Source: Deltaproteobacteria bacterium RIFCSPHIGHO2_01_FULL_43_49 (GTDB lineage: Bacteria; UBA10199; SPLOWO2-01-44-7). From it: a stretch of DNA of 64,000 bases. A program made the position numbers and the translations under genes. Location of the stretch: positions 217,852 to 281,851 of the forward strand of contig MGRG01000012.1 of assembly GCA_001798075.1 (NCBI GenBank), in the 5' to 3' direction. The notes beneath the pieces were generated by a model. That model worked only from the letters and a program-made list of their open reading frames with translations. It did no database searches and was not told where the DNA came from. Shown piece by piece: positions 61,072-64,000 of the stretch (its first letter is position 1; the number at the start of each line of letters is the position of its first letter).

Positions 61072-61905
61072 CTATATCAGAGGAGAAAGGAAATTAGCAA
61101 GGGCGACATAACTCTCAATGGGAATCTGTTCAGGTCTGACTTGGGGATCAATTTTACAAGCGGCCCATGGGTCTATCTTATTGTTTTTAATAAGTATTTT
61201 AAGAGAGTTTTGGATAGTTTTTCGCCTTTGACTGAAGGCTTGTTTCACCAGTTTTTTAAAAAATGGAAAATTTCGGATATTAAAAAGGGGGACCTTGGCA
61301 AAAGTAATTTTGACAGCCGTTGAGGTCACCTCTGGCGGTGGAAAAAAAGAACCGGCCTCTATATCAAATAATGTTTCACAGGTGGCTTGAGAATTTACCA
61401 AGATTGTTAAAATTCCATAGTCTTTTGTCCCCGGTTTCCCAACCAAGCGTTGTGCAACTTCTTTTTGAAGGGTTAATACAGCAAAGTCAAATAAATGACT
61501 ATGATCCAACAGTTTGAATAAAATCTGGCTAGAAATATAATAAGGAACATTGCCGATGACTTTGATAGGGAGGCGTAATTTTTCAAGAAGATGGGGCAAA
61601 TTGAATTCCAGAAAATCCCCCTCGATGAATTTCAAATTGGTTTGATCTTCAAATGTGTCTTGGGCGATTTTAAGCAGTCTTTTATCTTTTTCAATGGCTA
61701 AGACTCCTAAGGCATGACGCGCAATTCTTTGGGAAAAAACGCCGAGCCCCGCACCAATTTCTAAAACATCTTCATCGGGATAAAGCTCCAGGGCATCGAT
61801 CAATTTGTTCATCAAATTGACATCCGTCAAAAAATTTTGCCCCAATTTTTTTTGAGGTCTAGTTTTATATTTTTTGAGCAATCCGGAAACGGTGATATTT
61901 TTCAT
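61072..61905 (-). CDS. rsmA: 16S rRNA (adenine1518/1519-N6)-dimethyltransferase
   Basis: Methylates two adenosines near the 3' end of 16S rRNA. 277 residues. KKLGQNFLTDVNLMNKLIDAL, DVLEIGAGLGVFSQRIA (SAM motif I), EGDFLEF, VIGNVPYYISSQILFKLL (NxPY motif), and the C-terminal helical domain ending SYVALANFLSPL. Standard length. Overlaps tsaD by 4 bases. Confidence 0.96.
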   Translation of the reverse strand: MKNITVSGLLKKYKTRPQKKLGQNFLTDVNLMNKLIDALELYPDEDVLEIGAGLGVFSQRIARHALGVLAIEKDKRLLKIAQDTFEDQTNLKFIEGDFLEFNLPHLLEKLRLPIKVIGNVPYYISSQILFKLLDHSHLFDFAVLTLQKEVAQRLVGKPGTKDYGILTILVNSQATCETLFDIEAGSFFPPPEVTSTAVKITFAKVPLFNIRNFPFFKKLVKQAFSQRRKTIQNSLKILIKNNKIDPWAACKIDPQVRPEQIPIESYVALANFLSPLI

Positions 61906-62903
61906 GAGGGGAGCTCGCTAGTGGCTTGCGCGTTTAAAGAAAAGGGAGAAGCGAATCCTTTTTTGAGATACTGTGAACCGACATAAGCGATCATCGCTCC
62001 ATTATCGCCGCACAAAGGGAGTGAGGGGATAAAGGTGCGACAATCATATTCGGAAGAGACGGCGGCTATTTTTTTTCTTAAAGCGCTGTTTGCAGCAACG
62101 CCCCCAACAATGGCCCATTTTTTGAGTTTATATTGTTTCGTTGCCTTAACCAATCGATCCAACAAAAAATTGGTTGCTGCTTCTTGAAAACTGGCCGCGA
62201 GGTCTTGAACAAATTGCTGTGAAGTGTTGCCGTTTTGCTTTTGAACAAACAGAAGTGCTGCGGTTTTAAATCCACTGAAGCTAAAATCAAGACACTCTCC
62301 CACTTTGGGTTGGGTGAAACGAAAGGCTTTAGGGTTTCCTCTTGTCGCCGTTTTATCTAAAAGCGGGCCGCCAGGAAACCCAAGCCCCAACATTTTTGCT
62401 ATTTTGTCATAAGCCTCGCCGCAAGCATCATCACGGGTTGCTCCTAATAATTGATAGCAACCAAATTCTTTCACTAAATAAAGATGAGTGTGCCCGCCAG
62501 AGACAATGAGGCCTAAATAAGGATATTCAAGCTCTTCATTTTCCAAAAAAACGGAAGCCAAATGCCCTTCCAGATGGTTGACCCCTATGAAAGGTTTTTG
62601 GAGGGCAAAGGCCAGCGATTTACCAAATTGTAAGCCAATCAGGAGTGCCCCCAGAAGACCGGGAGTGTGCGTGGCAGCGACCGCATCGATTTTTTCTAAA
62701 GAGATGTTCGCTTCTTTTAAGGCCATTTCTAAAATAACCGGAAGATTTTCAACATGATGGCGAGAGGCAATTTCGGGCACTACACCTCCATAAGGGGCAT
62801 GGGCAGCCGCTTGAGAAGCCACCACGTTGCTCAAGATTTTTTTCCCTTCCACAACCGCTATAGCGGTTTCGTCGCAAGATGTTTCAATTCCGAGGACTTT
62901 CAT
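61902..62903 (-). CDS. tsaD: tRNA N6-adenosine threonylcarbamoyltransferase
   Basis: Makes t6A37 in ANN-decoding tRNAs. 333 residues. GIETSCDETAIAVVEGKKIL, EIASRHHVENLPVILEMAL, VNHLEGHLASVFLENE with the metal-binding HxxxH (HLEGH), GGHTHLYLVK, GDNGAMIAYVG near the end. Full length. First gene in a tsaD-rsmA-dNK-panB operon; heptad repeats lie directly upstream of the start. Confidence 0.97.
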   Translation of the reverse strand: MKVLGIETSCDETAIAVVEGKKILSNVVASQAAAHAPYGGVVPEIASRHHVENLPVILEMALKEANISLEKIDAVAATHTPGLLGALLIGLQFGKSLAFALQKPFIGVNHLEGHLASVFLENEELEYPYLGLIVSGGHTHLYLVKEFGCYQLLGATRDDACGEAYDKIAKMLGLGFPGGPLLDKTATRGNPKAFRFTQPKVGECLDFSFSGFKTAALLFVQKQNGNTSQQFVQDLAASFQEAATNFLLDRLVKATKQYKLKKWAIVGGVAANSALRKKIAAVSSEYDCRTFIPSLPLCGDNGAMIAYVGSQYLKKGFASPFSLNAQATSELPS

Positions 62904-63080
62904 AAATTCTAAATTCTAAGCACTAAATCCGAAATTCTAAATGGTTCGACAAGTTCACCATCCTGAGCAAAGTCGAAGGACAAACCCCAATGACCAAAAT
63001 CCAAAATTCCAGTTGAAATTTAGGGTTTGGAATTTGTTTAGGATTTAGATATTAGAGTCTAGAATTTGTATCTAGTATTT
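62904..63080. repeat. Heptad repeats and a TCGAAGG element upstream of tsaD
   Basis: AATTCTA/AATCCGA/AATTCTA units (62905-62940) and, after the TCGAAGG-type sequence GGTTCGACAAGTTCACCATC...GTCGAAGGA (62943-62980), further period-7 units such as GTTTAGG, ATTTAGA, TATTAGA, GTCTAGA (63038-63066). The whole gap between divergent tsaD and the lipoprotein gene is repeat sequence. Confidence 0.65.
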
Positions 63081-63083
63081 TCA

Positions 63084-63680
63084 ATGAGATATTTGCAAGT
63101 TATTTTCGTCGGCATTTATCTGTTTGTGGGGGGGTGTGTCAAAACTCATTTGTCTGTAGCCCAGCAGAGCGAGCTTGACCAAAAGGCTATTGTTGAAATC
63201 ACTAAGGCCCTCGTTGCACTCCCCGTTTCGAGCAAGATTATCTATACAGATCAAAAAGGGGTTGAAGCCGAGGCGGCATTAGTGGCCAAGGCCCTTGTGA
63301 ACCAAACCAGAGAGACCGATAAGGAATTTCAAATGACCGGAGGGCCCAAATGGCACAATTTTTTAATTAAGTTGGGGGTCCGAAAAAAGGGTTATTGTTA
63401 CCATTGGGTGCCGGAACTGCTTAAGGCGCTTCCTACACATCCCCTGAAATTTTTTGAAAGACATTGGGGAGGTTCGTTTCAGAGCTTAGGGCGTGAAAAC
63501 AATGCGGTAATCATCACAAAACGAGGGGCCCCTTTGCAGACAGGAATTGTTTACGATGCATGGCGAGGGGTGGGAAAACCGTTTTGGCTCACTGTTGCAA
63601 AAGACAAAAAATATCCTTGGACTGAGCGTTTCAATGAGACAGAAATTTTAAACGGAGAAGCAAAAGTAGAACCGAAATAA
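63084..63680 (+). CDS. Putative lipoprotein of unknown function
   Basis: 198 residues from ATG 63084. Signal peptide YLQVIFVGIYLFVGGC with lipobox VGGC. The mature part has no domain I recognise; it includes two Tyr/His pairs in GYCYHWVPELLKALPTH, FFERHWGG and VYDAWRGVGKPFW, an enzyme-like or cysteine-containing fold. Divergent from tsaD and convergent with the cpoB-like gene by 2 bp. An in-frame start at 63066 is less likely. Confidence 0.6.
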   Translation: MRYLQVIFVGIYLFVGGCVKTHLSVAQQSELDQKAIVEITKALVALPVSSKIIYTDQKGVEAEAALVAKALVNQTRETDKEFQMTGGPKWHNFLIKLGVRKKGYCYHWVPELLKALPTHPLKFFERHWGGSFQSLGRENNAVIITKRGAPLQTGIVYDAWRGVGKPFWLTVAKDKKYPWTERFNETEILNGEAKVEPK

Positions 63681-63682
63681 TT

Positions 63683-64000
63683 TTAATATTGTTCGCCTGC
63701 CGGTTTTGAAGGGGAAGGTAGCGCTCCTCCCTGAGGTTTGTCGGAAATATTGGGCTGAGGAAGTCTGGGTTGTAGGGGAGGACTTGCTTGAACATTACCC
63801 GTCTTCGTCAAAACATCTAATTTTCTTTGTGCCTGTACCGCTTCATCAGAACGAGGGTAGTCCTGAATTAGTTTTTTCCAAAAAACTTTTGCCTCATCCT
63901 TCATTTGTAGATTAACAAAACCATCCCCTTGTTTCAAAACAGCCAGCGGCGCTTTGGAAGATTTAGGATAGCTTTCCACAAATTTCTGATAATCTTTAAT
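63683..64000 (-). CDS. CpoB/YbgF-like TPR protein, C-terminal part
   Basis: The gene continues beyond the right edge; 106 codons are visible (reading IKDYQKFVESYPKSSKAPLAVLKQGDGFVNLQMKDEAKVFWKKLIQDYPRSDEAVQAQRKL). These are the last TPR units seen in CpoB/YbgF, the Tol-Pal associated coordinator of envelope constriction. A Pro/Gln-rich tail follows (about 40 residues, PLQPRLPQPNISDKPQ), longer than usual. Family call rests on the TPR pattern and the D-YP-S repeats only; other TPR lipoproteins would look similar. Confidence 0.6.
   Translation of the reverse strand: MKDYQKFVESYPKSSKAPLAVLKQGDGFVNLQMKDEAKVFWKKLIQDYPRSDEAVQAQRKLDVLTKTGNVQASPPLQPRLPQPNISDKPQGGALPSPSKPAGEQY

Overview
The window comes from a Gram-negative, diderm bacterium. 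Evidence: lipobox lipoproteins, an outer-membrane beta-barrel protein, SurA-type chaperones, a CpoB/YbgF-like protein and an OmpA-domain protein. The gene content fits an uncultured lineage of the former Deltaproteobacteria: an rpsU-yqeY-dnaG-rpoD operon, a panC/panB/deoxynucleoside-kinase cluster, DUF4215 Cys-rich repeats and perfect sigma-54 promoters. This placement is inference from gene content. Most coding sequence is housekeeping, packed in operons with many 4-bp ATGA overlaps. I see no tRNA, rRNA, CRISPR array or intact transposase.

Layout. 1-2.0 kb: phosphoserine-related operon (class V aminotransferase, SerA, SerK/SbnI-like kinase). 2.0-4.4 kb: outer-membrane protein, adenosine deaminase and two long palindromes. 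4.4-6.9 kb: VKOR-DsbA fusion and a Ser/Thr kinase ending in four zinc ribbons. 6.9-11.2 kb: rpoD, dnaG, yqeY, rpsU. 11.4-13.7 kb: OmpA-domain protein and an AbiEii-like pair. 13.7-21.1 kb (minus): an RlmD-like methyltransferase, LarC2, two CNNM/CBS proteins, ThiL, a TPR/periplasmic-binding lipoprotein, GrpE and HrcA. 21.6-26.2 kb: two ApbE-like proteins and UvrA. 26.3-29.3 kb: an accessory island with AbiEi, AbiEii and a DEDDh exonuclease between direct repeats. 29.4-36.2 kb: a sigma-54-driven operon of two secreted proteins, the second with a C-terminal ADP-ribosyltransferase (ART) domain, converging on an ADP-ribosylglycohydrolase gene. 36.5-48.0 kb: a DUF4143 ATPase, Mfd, PpiC lipoprotein, SurA, PdxA, phosphohexomutase, XseB, IspA and Mrp. 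48.0-50.8 kb: DUF1054 protein, cyclic-2,3-diphosphoglycerate synthetase-like protein and a sigma-54-driven lytic transglycosylase. 50.8-52.2 kb: the trans-translation locus, smpB directly abutting an ssrA gene whose T-loop is interrupted by a group I intron with a LAGLIDADG gene. 52.4-58.2 kb: DUF502 protein, amidohydrolase, DUF4215 protein and a second DUF4143 ATPase. 58.2-64 kb: panC, panB, deoxynucleoside kinase, rsmA, tsaD, a lipoprotein and the end of a cpoB-like gene.

Three repeat classes run through the window: large nested palindromes in the long intergenic gaps (3.9, 4.2, 21.2, 44.0, 59.1 and 59.3 kb); degenerate arrays with a 7-nt period that in places enter coding sequence (dnaG linker, LarC2 tail, a lipoprotein signal peptide); and short palindromic GGTACC-like and TCGAAGG-like repeats.

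The most notable systems are the intron-split tmRNA next to smpB; the candidate secreted ART toxin with a candidate ARH antidote, sharing a sigma-54 promoter type with a lytic transglycosylase; and the AbiE plus exonuclease cassette.
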